From contig JAEWEF010000025.1 of NCBI GenBank assembly GCA_023389595.1, positions 1 through 18,602 of the forward strand: a stretch of 18,602 nucleotides of DNA, read 5' to 3'. Every line of letters starts with the position of its first letter. Within the stretch, counting starts at the first letter, position 1. This stretch comes from Fusobacteriota bacterium (GTDB lineage: Bacteria > Fusobacteriota > Fusobacteriia > Fusobacteriales > Fusobacteriaceae). The position numbers and the translations under genes are program-made. The notes beneath the pieces are model-generated. The model did not search any database. It was not told the DNA's origin and saw only the letters and a list, made by a program, of their open reading frames with translations. Positions 1 to 7,240 of the stretch are shown here, piece by piece.

Positions 1-1433
1 TAACTCATATCGTGCCAGTTGGTAAATTTGAAATGCAAGAAATAACTTACACAACGGAAACTGGTGCAGAAAAAACTAGAAATGTACCAGTACCTGGAAG
101 CTTTACATATGAATTAGATGAAAATGGGAATCGTGAAATAAGAGGAATAAAAATTTTTGAACCGGGTGGAGAAGTTGGGCTTACTAACTATATATATGAA
201 GGAGTAACTAGTGGAGATAAATGGGGGACAGCTGTTGGAGTAATAGCATTTATACTAATTGTTGGTGGAGCTTTTGGAATTATTATTAGAACTGGTTCTG
301 TAGAAAATGGAATATATGCAATGATAAGTAAGTATAGAAATTCAGATGTAATTCTAATACCACTTTTATTTTTGCTTTTTTCACTTGGAGGAGCAGTTTT
401 CGGAATGGGAGAAGAGTCTATCCCATTTGCAATGATACTTATACCTATTTTAATAGGGATGGGATACGACGCCGTTACTGGAATTTTAATTACTTATATT
501 TCAACACAAATAGGGTTTGCAACTTCTTGGATGAACCCCTTTAGTGTTGCAGTAGCTCAAGGAGTTTCTGGTATACCTGTATTATCTGGGGCAAATTTTA
601 GAATATTTATGTGGGTATTTTTTACAGCTTTTGGTATATTATATACGATGAGATATGCAAAAAAAGTAAAAGCTAATCCTACATCTTCAATATCATATGA
701 AACGGATGCTTATTACAGAAACGATTTTAAGATGGCAACTTCAGAAGAAAAAGAATTTAAAATAGGACATAAATTAGTTCTACTTGTTTTACTTTTTGGA
801 ATGATATGGGTTATATGGGGAGTAGTTAAAGAGGGATACTATCTTCCAGAAATTGCTACACAATTTGTTATAATGGGAATACTTTCTGGTATAATAGGAG
901 TTGTATTTAAATTAGAAAATATGACTGTAAATGATATAGCCATTTCTTTCAGAGACGGAGCAAAAGATTTAATAGGTCCAGCTTTAGTTGTTGGTATGGC
1001 TAAGGGAATAGTTTTAGTTTTAGGTGGAACAGATGCGGCAACACCTAGCGTTTTAAATACTGTACTTAATTATGTTGCCGGTTGGTTAGGACATTTACCA
1101 ACAGTAATATCTGCATGGTTTATGTATTTGTTTCAATCAGTATTTAATTTCTTTGTTGTTTCAGGCTCAGGACAAGCGGCACTTACTATGCCTATAATGG
1201 CTCCACTTGCAGATTTAGTTGGGGTTAGTAGACAGGTTGCAGTACTTGCCTTCCAACTTGGAGATGGATTTACAAATTTAATAGTTCCGACTTCAGGTAT
1301 ACTTATAGCTATACTTGGTATAGCAAGAATAGAATGGGGAACTTGGGCTAAATATCAAATTAAATTTCAAGGAATACTAATGTTGTTTGGGACATTATTT
1401 ATAGTGGCAGCAATTATGATAAATTTCTCATAA
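1..1433 (+). CDS. YfcC/DcuC-family membrane transporter, 5' end cut by window
   Basis: This is a polytopic inner-membrane carrier of the YfcC branch of the DcuC-like family. Members are annotated variously as C4-dicarboxylate or arginine/ornithine carriers, so I assign no substrate. The frame is open to base 3 with no stop. The residues before the first GTG (Thr-His-Ile) continue what looks like the end of a first membrane helix followed by Pro-Val-Gly, as in full-length family members, so the real start lies upstream of the window. About 475 residues are visible of an expected ~500. Characteristic segments are a Gly-Met-Gly-Glu-Glu-Ser loop near bases 402-422, followed by a hydrophobic stretch with Gly-Tyr-Asp, and an Asn-Pro-Phe-Ser-Val segment near 534-560. 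A hydrophilic cytoplasmic loop lies around 655-770, between hydrophobic halves. The stop is followed after 12 nt by the ybaK-like gene, suggesting co-transcription. Family assignment is firm; function is not. Confidence 0.85.
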   Translation, partial: THIVPVGKFEMQEITYTTETGAEKTRNVPVPGSFTYELDENGNREIRGIKIFEPGGEVGLTNYIYEGVTSGDKWGTAVGVIAFILIVGGAFGIIIRTGSVENGIYAMISKYRNSDVILIPLLFLLFSLGGAVFGMGEESIPFAMILIPILIGMGYDAVTGILITYISTQIGFATSWMNPFSVAVAQGVSGIPVLSGANFRIFMWVFFTAFGILYTMRYAKKVKANPTSSISYETDAYYRNDFKMATSEEKEFKIGHKLVLLVLLFGMIWVIWGVVKEGYYLPEIATQFVIMGILSGIIGVVFKLENMTVNDIAISFRDGAKDLIGPALVVGMAKGIVLVLGGTDAATPSVLNTVLNYVAGWLGHLPTVISAWFMYLFQSVFNFFVVSGSGQAALTMPIMAPLADLVGVSRQVAVLAFQLGDGFTNLIVPTSGILIAILGIARIEWGTWAKYQIKFQGILMLFGTLFIVAAIMINFS

Positions 1434-1445
1434 TAGAAGGTAAAA

Positions 1446-1916
1446 ATGAAAAAAACAAATGTAATAAGAGAATTGGATTCAAAAAAAATAAAATATAAAA
1501 CACATGAGTATGAAGTTGATGAAAATTCTTTAGACGCCATATCAGTTTCTTTAAAGACAGGACAAGATATAACCAAAATATTTAAAACTCTAGTTTTGTT
1601 GAACGAAAAAAAAGAATTAATAGTAGCCTGTGTACCAGGATCAGACCACATAGACTTAAAAAAACTTGCAAAAGTATCTGGAGATAAAAAACTAGAGATG
1701 TTGGATGTGAAAAAATTACTGTCAACTACTGGATATATGAGAGGGGGTTGTTCTCCTATAGGTATAAAAAGAAAACATAAATCTTTTATACATAAGTCTG
1801 CTTTAAAATTTGAAACGATTTTAGTAAGTGCAGGTAAAAGAGGAATACAACTCGAAATAGATCCAAGAGATTTGATAAAATATTTAGATATGACGATAGA
1901 AGACATAATAGAATAA
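1446..1916 (+). CDS. ybaK: YbaK/EbsC-family Cys-tRNA(Pro) deacylase
   Basis: This 156-residue protein has the YbaK fold, a trans-acting editing domain related to the prolyl-tRNA synthetase INS domain. Family members hydrolyse Cys-tRNA(Pro), and some act on other misacylated tRNAs. Seen in the sequence: the conserved lysine region IFKTLV (Lys47, equivalent to the catalytic-site Lys46 of E. coli YbaK), the motif GYMRGGCSPIG at 96-106, and a C-terminal SAGKRGIQLEIDP segment at 128-140. Length is normal for the family. The ATG is preceded by AGAAGG at good spacing. It follows the YfcC-like carrier after 12 nt and is closed by a strong hairpin terminator, so it is probably the last gene of that unit. 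Family is clear; the exact tRNA substrate is inferred from the family. Confidence 0.9.
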   Translation: MKKTNVIRELDSKKIKYKTHEYEVDENSLDAISVSLKTGQDITKIFKTLVLLNEKKELIVACVPGSDHIDLKKLAKVSGDKKLEMLDVKKLLSTTGYMRGGCSPIGIKRKHKSFIHKSALKFETILVSAGKRGIQLEIDPRDLIKYLDMTIEDIIE

Positions 1917-1952
1917 AAAATCTCAAGCATTAAAAATGCTTGAGATTTTTTT
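1917..1952 (+). terminator. Rho-independent terminator after ybaK
   Basis: The inverted repeat TCTCAAGCAT (1921-1930) / ATGCTTGAGA (1936-1945) has a 5-nt loop, an A-tract before it and seven T residues after it. The stem is perfect, so it should end the carrier-ybaK transcript. Confidence 0.92.
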
Positions 1953-1966
1953 AATATTTGTGTTAT

Positions 1967-1995
1967 TTGACTTTTTTGGTTTACAGGAGTAAACT
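1967..1995 (+). promoter_or_regulatory. Putative sigma-70 promoter of the ABC exporter operon
   Basis: TTGACT (1967-1972) lies 17 nt upstream of TAAACT (1990-1995), a 4/6 match to the -10 consensus. An alternative -10, TAAGAT, sits at 1997-2002. The region lies between a strong terminator and the first exporter gene and includes a perfect inverted repeat over the -10. The -35 is convincing; the exact -10 is uncertain. Confidence 0.5.
1979..1994. promoter_or_regulatory. Perfect inverted repeat, candidate operator
   Basis: GTTTAC (1979-1984), AGGA, GTAAAC (1989-1994) form a perfect 6-bp dyad with a 4-nt centre. It sits between the -35 and the -10 and overlaps the likely -10 of the exporter operon. 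Its size and position suit a dimeric repressor, for example of the MarR or TetR type, but no regulator gene is next to it. The protein that binds is unknown. Confidence 0.5.
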
Positions 1996-2034
1996 TTAAG
2001 ATAGTTTAAAAAATCAGTAAGAAAGAAGGTAAAA

Positions 2035-3771
2035 ATGTATACTATCATAAAAAGAATTAAATTTAACAAAAAGCATATTATACAATTAATTGTATTTATG
2101 ATGATAGCAGCCGTTGCTGAAATGATACTTCCAACATCTCTTGCATACATGATAGATAATGGAATATCAAAACAGAGTAAGTCAATAATTTTAATAGTTG
2201 CGCTAGTTATGTTAGTTATGACTGTAGTTTCTGGTCTAGCTAATATATTTGTAACGAAGTTATCTGCCAATATTTCTACAAAATTTTCTGCAGATTTAAG
2301 ACACGAAATATTTTATCAGGTACAAAGTTTTTCAGAATCTGAAATGGATAAATTTGGAACTGCAAGTCTTGTTACTAGAAGTACATCAGATGTAATTAGT
2401 TTACAAATGTTTTTTACTATGCTTTTAAGAATAGGTATAGTTGCTCCTTTAATGGCTATATCTGGCATGGTACTTTCATCTATCACTGGCGGAAAAGTAA
2501 GTTCAGTTCTTAATATATCTATTCCAGTCTTAATTATCAGCACAGGAATTATACTGTTTATTGCATCTAAATTTTCTTTAAAGCTTAGATCCAAAGTAGA
2601 TCAAATTAATAAATTATTTTTGGAAACATTAGAAGGTGTTCGTGTAATAAGAGCTTTTAATAAACAAGAACATGAAATGAAACGTTTTGAAGACGCAAAT
2701 GAAGATTATTCTAAAACTGCAATTATATCTAGTCGTATAACTGGAATGTTAATGCCTATAATACAGATTATTTTTGGACTAACTACTGCAGCAGTTATGG
2801 GACTTGGAGCTATGTATGTTTCAAATGGAGAAATGGATATAGGAGTACTTGTGGCAAATAGTCAGTATATAAGTATGATACTTGTATCTATAGTTTTACT
2901 TGCAATAGTTATAGTTATGTTTCCAAATGCATATGCATGTGCAAAAAGAATTTCTGAAATTCTTGAAACAAAAAATTCTATTAAAGATGGAAAATTAAAA
3001 GTTGAAGACAAAAAATTATCTGGTACAGTAGAATTTCAAAATGTAACTTTTACTTATCCAGGAGCAGAAGAACCAGTTATCGAAGGAGTAAATTTTATCA
3101 CTCGTCCTGGAGAAATAACTGCTATTATTGGAAGAACTGGTTGTGGAAAGTCTAGTATTTTAAAATTGATTCCAAGACTTTACGATGTAACTGTTGGACA
3201 TATTTTTGTTAATGGTATAGATATAAAAAAATATAACTTAAAAGAATTGAGATCTATGATAGGTTATGTCCCTCAAAAAAATGTGCTTTTTAGTGGAAAT
3301 ATAGCTACAAATTTAAATTTTGGAAATGAAAATGGAGAAGAAAAAGATTGGGAACACGCTACGAGAGTTGCTTGTGCTAAAGAGTTTATAGAAAAGAAAG
3401 AAAATACTTTTTATTCTGAAATTTCTCAGGGTGGAACTAACTTATCCGGAGGTCAAAGACAGAGAATGGCAATAGCTCGTGCAATTATGAAAAAACCAGA
3501 AATTTATTTATTTGACGATAGTTTTTCGGCTCTTGATATGAAAACGGATAGAGAATTAAGAAAAAATTTAAAAGAATCTCTAGGAAATTCCACTGTAATA
3601 ATAGTTGCACAGAGAATTAGCTCCATAATAGATGCAGATAGAATTTTAGTTATAGAAGATGGGAAAATCATAGGTAATGGAAAACATAAAGATTTATTAA
3701 AAACTTGCCAAATTTATCGTGAAATTGCCATACTTCAATTAGGTGAGGAGGCAGTTAATAATGAAAACTAA
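2035..3771 (+). CDS. Half ABC exporter, subunit with degenerate ATP-site residues (TM287/BmrC/LmrC type)
   Basis: This 578-residue half-transporter has an N-terminal six-helix exporter domain (about 1-310) and a C-terminal nucleotide-binding domain (about 330-570). Walker A is GRTGCGKSS at 366-374 (Lys372) and the signature is a canonical LSGGQ at 470-474. The Walker B segment ends Phe-Asp-Asp, so Asp495 stands where the catalytic Glu normally is, and the switch residue is Gln526 instead of His. These are the changes known in the degenerate site of heterodimeric exporters such as TM287/TM288, BmrCD and LmrCD, so the protein should pair with the product of the next gene. Such pumps export drugs, lipids or peptides; the cargo here is not predictable. 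The ATG follows GAAGG at 2025-2029. The 3' end overlaps the next gene by 11 nt, fitting translational coupling and balanced synthesis. Confidence 0.93.
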   Translation: MYTIIKRIKFNKKHIIQLIVFMMIAAVAEMILPTSLAYMIDNGISKQSKSIILIVALVMLVMTVVSGLANIFVTKLSANISTKFSADLRHEIFYQVQSFSESEMDKFGTASLVTRSTSDVISLQMFFTMLLRIGIVAPLMAISGMVLSSITGGKVSSVLNISIPVLIISTGIILFIASKFSLKLRSKVDQINKLFLETLEGVRVIRAFNKQEHEMKRFEDANEDYSKTAIISSRITGMLMPIIQIIFGLTTAAVMGLGAMYVSNGEMDIGVLVANSQYISMILVSIVLLAIVIVMFPNAYACAKRISEILETKNSIKDGKLKVEDKKLSGTVEFQNVTFTYPGAEEPVIEGVNFITRPGEITAIIGRTGCGKSSILKLIPRLYDVTVGHIFVNGIDIKKYNLKELRSMIGYVPQKNVLFSGNIATNLNFGNENGEEKDWEHATRVACAKEFIEKKENTFYSEISQGGTNLSGGQRQRMAIARAIMKKPEIYLFDDSFSALDMKTDRELRKNLKESLGNSTVIIVAQRISSIIDADRILVIEDGKIIGNGKHKDLLKTCQIYREIAILQLGEEAVNNEN

Positions 3772-5500
3772 TTTATATAAACGTTTACTTACCTATTTAA
3801 AAGGATACAGAATAACACTTGTATTTGTAATAATTTTTTCTGTTGTGAGTGCAATATTTAGTGTTTTAGCTCCAAGCGTTGCTGGAGGAATAACTACAGC
3901 CTTGTACGACGGAGTAAAAACAGGAATTTTTAATTGGAATTTAATATTTTATCTACTGTCAGCACTTGTTTCTCTTTATATAATTTCACAATTTTTTTCT
4001 TATTTACAAAATTTTGCTATGTCAAAAATTACTGCTAAGTTTGTACAAAGATTAAGAAATGACGTAGACAGAAAAATGCATAATATGAAATTAAAATATT
4101 ATGATACTAAAACTCATGGAGAAATTTTAAGTGTAATAACAAATGATATCGATACAGTTTATAATGTAATTAGGCAAAATATAACTCAAGTACTTACCCA
4201 TATTACAACTGCAATTGGTATATTAGTTATGATGATTAGAATAAATATATGGTTGACTCTAATTGTAATTATTATTGTTCCGCTTTCTATGATGTCTGCG
4301 AGTGGTCTTATGAAGTCCAGTGCAAAATATTTCAAAAAACAACAAGAACAAATTGGAAAACTAAATGGATTTATTGAAGAAATTTATAATGGACAATCAG
4401 TTGTACAAACTTATAATTATCAAGAAAGAGCTGGAAGAGATTTTGATGCGTTAAATAATGAATTACAAAAAACAGCACAGAAGGCTGAAACTATTTCAGG
4501 ACTTATCAGACCGCTTGTGTCTTTAGTTAATAATTTGGGATATGTTTTAACCGCTATACTTGGTTGTTTATTTGTCATAAAAGGAAAAATACCTGTAGGA
4601 AATGTACAGGCAATGTTGCAGTATACTAAACAGTTTTCACAACCTTTTACAAGTATTGCAAGTATTTCAGGAAGTTTTGGTTCAGCTTTAGCTGCAACTA
4701 ATCGTATTTTTGAACTTTTAGATGCAGAAGAAGAAATACCAGATACAACTAATGGAAAGATACCTGAAATGCGTGGAGGTAGTGTTGAATTTTCACACGT
4801 ATCATTTGGATACACTGAAGATAAATTACTTATGAAAGATGTTAATATTTCAGTAAAACCTGGTCAAAAAGTTGCCATAGTTGGACCTACCGGAGCCGGA
4901 AAGACAACTCTTATAAATTTACTAATGCGTTTTTATGAAATAAATTCAGGAGCTATAATTGTAGATGGAGTAAATATAAAAGATATGACAAGAAAAGAAT
5001 TACGCAGTAGATTTGGTATGGTTTTACAAGATACTTGGCTATTCGATGGAACTATTATGGAAAATTTATCGTATGGAAGAGAATCTATAGTTGAAGAAGA
5101 AATTATTAAGGCATCAAAAGCTGCAAGTGCTGATAATTTTATACGTACATTACCTGGAGCATATAATATGATGCTTACAAATGGAGCAGAAAATATTTCT
5201 CAGGGAGAAAAACAATTGCTAACTATAGCTCGTGCTATGGCGTCCAATCCAGAAATTATGATACTTGATGAAGCAACAAGCAATGTCGATACACATACGG
5301 AACAAAAAATTCAACTTGCTATGGCAGAACTAATGAAAGGGAGAACTAGTTTTGTTATAGCACATAGACTTTCTACAATAAAAGATGCCGATATGATTTT
5401 ATATATGGAAAATGGAGATATAAAAGAAGTTGGAAATCATGATGAATTAATAGATCTAAATGGAAAATATAAAAAACTTTACGATAGTCAATTTTCATAA
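3761..5500 (+). CDS. Half ABC exporter, catalytic partner subunit (TM288/BmrD/LmrD type)
   Basis: This 579-residue exporter half has a transmembrane domain (about 1-320) followed by a nucleotide-binding domain. Walker A is GPTGAGKTT at 375-383. Walker B ends Leu-Asp-Glu (Asp503-Glu504), so the catalytic Glu is present, and the switch His is His535. The ABC signature is altered to ISQGEKQ at 479-485 in place of LSGGQ. In the heterodimer this signature faces the degenerate Walker site of the upstream subunit, while this subunit's intact Walker residues face the canonical LSGGQ of the partner. That gives one active and one regulatory ATP site. I place the start at the ATG at 3761, behind a strong AGGAGG at 3746-3751. 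An in-frame GTG at 3743 lies inside that ribosome-binding site and is unlikely to be used. The gene ends at a bidirectional terminator. Confidence 0.93.
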   Translation: MKTNLYKRLLTYLKGYRITLVFVIIFSVVSAIFSVLAPSVAGGITTALYDGVKTGIFNWNLIFYLLSALVSLYIISQFFSYLQNFAMSKITAKFVQRLRNDVDRKMHNMKLKYYDTKTHGEILSVITNDIDTVYNVIRQNITQVLTHITTAIGILVMMIRINIWLTLIVIIIVPLSMMSASGLMKSSAKYFKKQQEQIGKLNGFIEEIYNGQSVVQTYNYQERAGRDFDALNNELQKTAQKAETISGLIRPLVSLVNNLGYVLTAILGCLFVIKGKIPVGNVQAMLQYTKQFSQPFTSIASISGSFGSALAATNRIFELLDAEEEIPDTTNGKIPEMRGGSVEFSHVSFGYTEDKLLMKDVNISVKPGQKVAIVGPTGAGKTTLINLLMRFYEINSGAIIVDGVNIKDMTRKELRSRFGMVLQDTWLFDGTIMENLSYGRESIVEEEIIKASKAASADNFIRTLPGAYNMMLTNGAENISQGEKQLLTIARAMASNPEIMILDEATSNVDTHTEQKIQLAMAELMKGRTSFVIAHRLSTIKDADMILYMENGDIKEVGNHDELIDLNGKYKKLYDSQFS

Positions 5501-5506
5501 AAAAAT

Positions 5507-5541
5507 AAAAAAGGATTCTTATGAATCCTTTTTTATTTTTT
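5507..5541. terminator. Bidirectional terminator between convergent operons
   Basis: The stem AAAAAAGGATTC (5507-5518) / GAATCCTTTTTT (5523-5534) has a TTAT loop, and T-rich tracts follow on both strands. It should end both the plus-strand ABC operon and the minus-strand exporter operon. The stop codon of the minus-strand gene (5521-5519) lies in the loop. Confidence 0.9.
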
Positions 5542-5968
5542 TTATATCGTCTATAAATTTAAAAATTACTGGAGCTGTAAAAACTCCTATTGCCATAGAT
5601 CCAGCTATTATCATAGTATCTACTCCGTAAGAAAGAGCTAATGAGTAATTTTTATCTATTACATTATAAATTGTATAATAAATTCCTCCACCTGGAGCTA
5701 ATGGAATTAACGCGGGGATTAAAATTTGTGTAGCTATAATATTTTTATATCTAGAAATTATTTCGGCATATATAGATAGAACAAGAGCTGATGAGAAATA
5801 TGTTATACCGTAACCAAAATTATTGTTTATAAAAATTGAAAAAATTATCCAACTTAACATTCCTGCTACACATGGATAAATTATAAGTCTTCCTTTTATA
5901 TTGAATATTATAGCAAAGCCAAAAGTTACTATAACGCTTGATATTATTTGTAACAAAAAATAAGACAT
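5519..5968 (-). CDS. ThrE-type threonine/serine exporter, small subunit (ThrE_2/YjjB-like)
   Basis: This 149-residue, almost wholly hydrophobic protein has about four to five membrane segments. The family signature is the PALIPLAPGGG stretch at residues 85-95, matching the conserved Pro-rich, Gly-rich turn of the C-terminal half of ThrE exporters (DUF3815, as in E. coli YjjB). In single-chain ThrE proteins this half is fused to the partner encoded just upstream; here the two halves are separate genes. It starts 10 nt after the stop of the partner gene and has a G-rich ribosome-binding stretch (GGTGGTG) before its ATG. Its last codons lie inside the stem of the downstream terminator. Family members have been linked to export of threonine, serine or succinate; the substrate here is not decided by sequence. 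Confidence 0.85.
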   Translation of the reverse strand: MSYFLLQIISSVIVTFGFAIIFNIKGRLIIYPCVAGMLSWIIFSIFINNNFGYGITYFSSALVLSIYAEIISRYKNIIATQILIPALIPLAPGGGIYYTIYNVIDKNYSLALSYGVDTMIIAGSMAIGVFTAPVIFKFIDDIKKIKKDS

Positions 5969-5978
5969 AGCACCACCA

Positions 5979-6728
5979 TTAAATAATAAAAAATTTTAAA
6001 ATTATACCTGAACCGATTGACAAGGCCATACCTATAAGAATAACTTCTAGTAATCTTGATAGCGAACTAACTAGATCTCCGGCAAATAAATCTCTTATTG
6101 AATTTATAAAAGAAACTCCGGGGACATTTATCATTAAGGCAGAAATTATAGCTGTGCCTGCATCTTCGATAAAACCTATTTTAACAAAAATTGATGGAAC
6201 GAGAGCGGATATCATTCCAAAAATAACATTGGAAAAAAGAGAATTAAGTTTTACGTATTTTGTTGCGTAAGCTGTAAATGATAGAATGGCTCCTGCACAT
6301 AAACCTGTTAAAAATTCATGAAAACCTCCGTTAAAAAGAAAAACAAAAAAACCGACCCCTAAAGTGTAACCTAGAGTTTTTATGAAAGGGGTGTAGTCTT
6401 TTTCTTTTTCGATTTTATCTAGTTCATCCATGTATTCTTCATAGGAGTAGTCACATATATTTTTAATAAGAATATCTACTCTATGAACTTTATTAAGATT
6501 TGTAGATCTTTCTTCTATTCTGTCAACTAGTGAAAAAACTTCACCTAAATTATTTGTAATAGTTATTATTAAACAGGTTAGAGTTGCAAAACAACTAGCT
6601 TTATAGTTAAAATTTTTACCTATATTAGTAGTAGCTTTTTCTATTTTGTTTATTTCTGAACCATTTTCCAACATTATTTTTCCAGTTTTTCTCATTAGTT
6701 CCAAAATTTTATATTCTTCTTTTACCAT
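5979..6728 (-). CDS. ThrE-type threonine/serine exporter, large subunit (ThrE_1/YjjP-like)
   Basis: This 249-residue protein has a hydrophilic N-terminal domain (about 1-115) followed by about five membrane helices, as in DUF1212/ThrE_1 proteins such as E. coli YjjP. Seen in the sequence: the N-terminal GKIMLENGSE segment near 16-25, typical of the family, and the motif NVPGVSFINSIRDL at 201-214, which matches the conserved Pro-Gly ... Asn-(Ala/Ser)-Ile-Arg-Asp-Leu segment. It should work with the small subunit encoded immediately downstream to move small polar molecules out of the cell. The ATG has a GAGG ribosome-binding site that overlaps the stop codon of the preceding Cys-rich gene, with only 9 nt between the two genes, so the three genes are likely one transcript. 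Family assignment is strong; the substrate is inferred. Confidence 0.88.
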   Translation of the reverse strand: MVKEEYKILELMRKTGKIMLENGSEINKIEKATTNIGKNFNYKASCFATLTCLIITITNNLGEVFSLVDRIEERSTNLNKVHRVDILIKNICDYSYEEYMDELDKIEKEKDYTPFIKTLGYTLGVGFFVFLFNGGFHEFLTGLCAGAILSFTAYATKYVKLNSLFSNVIFGMISALVPSIFVKIGFIEDAGTAIISALMINVPGVSFINSIRDLFAGDLVSSLSRLLEVILIGMALSIGSGIILKFFII

Positions 6729-6737
6729 ATTAAAACC

Positions 6738-7082
6738 TCAATAATTAAACTCGTTTAATGCTTTTTCAGTTAAAATTTTAATTTTAGAAAAATCTTCTAT
6801 TTGACTGAATGGATTAGTAGAACAACAATCATTTAAACTATTACAGTGGGATGAAGAACAAGAACAACATTTAGTTTTTTTTGTTTTGCAGCACTCGGCT
6901 TCGTTCAATTTTTCTCTTTCTAAAAATTTATCGTAAGATTCTAAATAACCTTCCATTTCTAATCTTTTAAAAACTTCATCCAATTCTTTTTGTGTAATTC
7001 CAAAATTTTTCATTATTGCATTTTCACTATACACAGACGCTGAAAGTAAAAATTTTAAAATTTGTTTATCTATATTTTTCAT
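6738..7082 (-). CDS. Small Cys-rich protein with winged-helix-like N-terminus, first gene of the exporter operon
   Basis: I do not recognise an established family. With the ATG at 7082 the product is 114 residues. This start has GAAGAGG upstream at about 6 nt; the upstream in-frame TTG at 7097 lies before that site and is rejected. Residues 1-55 look like a small helix-turn-helix/winged-helix fold: a helix starting NIDKQILKFLL, then NAIMKNFGITQKELDEVFKRLEMEGYL, the usual pattern of a recognition helix followed by a wing. Residues 64-87 hold eight cysteines (64, 65, 72, 73, 75, 80, 86, 87), including three Cys-Cys pairs, plus a His at 79. A helical tail follows. The layout resembles FeoC-like proteins (winged helix plus Cys cluster) but is Cys-richer. 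I infer a metal, Fe-S or redox-responsive regulator, or a metal-binding accessory protein, for the downstream ThrE-type exporter. Function is unproven. Confidence 0.72.
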   Translation of the reverse strand: MKNIDKQILKFLLSASVYSENAIMKNFGITQKELDEVFKRLEMEGYLESYDKFLEREKLNEAECCKTKKTKCCSCSSSHCNSLNDCCSTNPFSQIEDFSKIKILTEKALNEFNY

Positions 7083-7127
7083 TAAAAACCTCTTCAAAAA
7101 ATTATTTTATATTATAACATAAAAAAA

Positions 7128-7133
7128 ATTATA
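7128..7133 (-). promoter_or_regulatory. Putative -10 element for the minus-strand operon
   Basis: Read on the minus strand, a perfect TATAAT lies at 7133-7128, and a second one at 7116-7111 is closer to the gene. Neither has a good -35 at normal spacing, so the assignment rests on the -10 sequences and the divergent intergenic position. Confidence 0.35.
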
Positions 7134-7169
7134 CTAATATATGTATTTATAGAAAAATATATAAAAATG

Positions 7170-7178
7170 TGATAGAAT
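7170..7178 (+). promoter_or_regulatory. Putative extended -10 promoter for the LysE-family gene
   Basis: TGATAGAAT matches an extended -10 (TGN plus a 5/6 -10 hexamer) about 62 nt upstream of the TTG start. No clear -35 is visible. The surrounding 158-bp divergent region (7083-7240) is very AT-rich, so chance matches are likely. Confidence 0.35.
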
Positions 7179-7240
7179 TATAAAGAAATATTTTTTGATA
7201 TTGTCAGCTAATTTAATTTACATAATAAGAGGTGGTTATT

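Noticed and set aside
12..14. GTG as the true start of the YfcC-family gene
   Set aside because: The frame stays open to base 3 with residues that fit the end of the missing first membrane helix; the gene is cut by the window edge.
1367..1930. 187-residue minus-strand open frame opposite ybaK
   Set aside because: It lies antisense to a clear YbaK homologue and has the low-complexity composition of a shadow frame.
4420..4815. 131-residue minus-strand open frame inside the second ABC gene
   Set aside because: It lies antisense to a conserved exporter gene, with no ribosome-binding site or recognisable domain.
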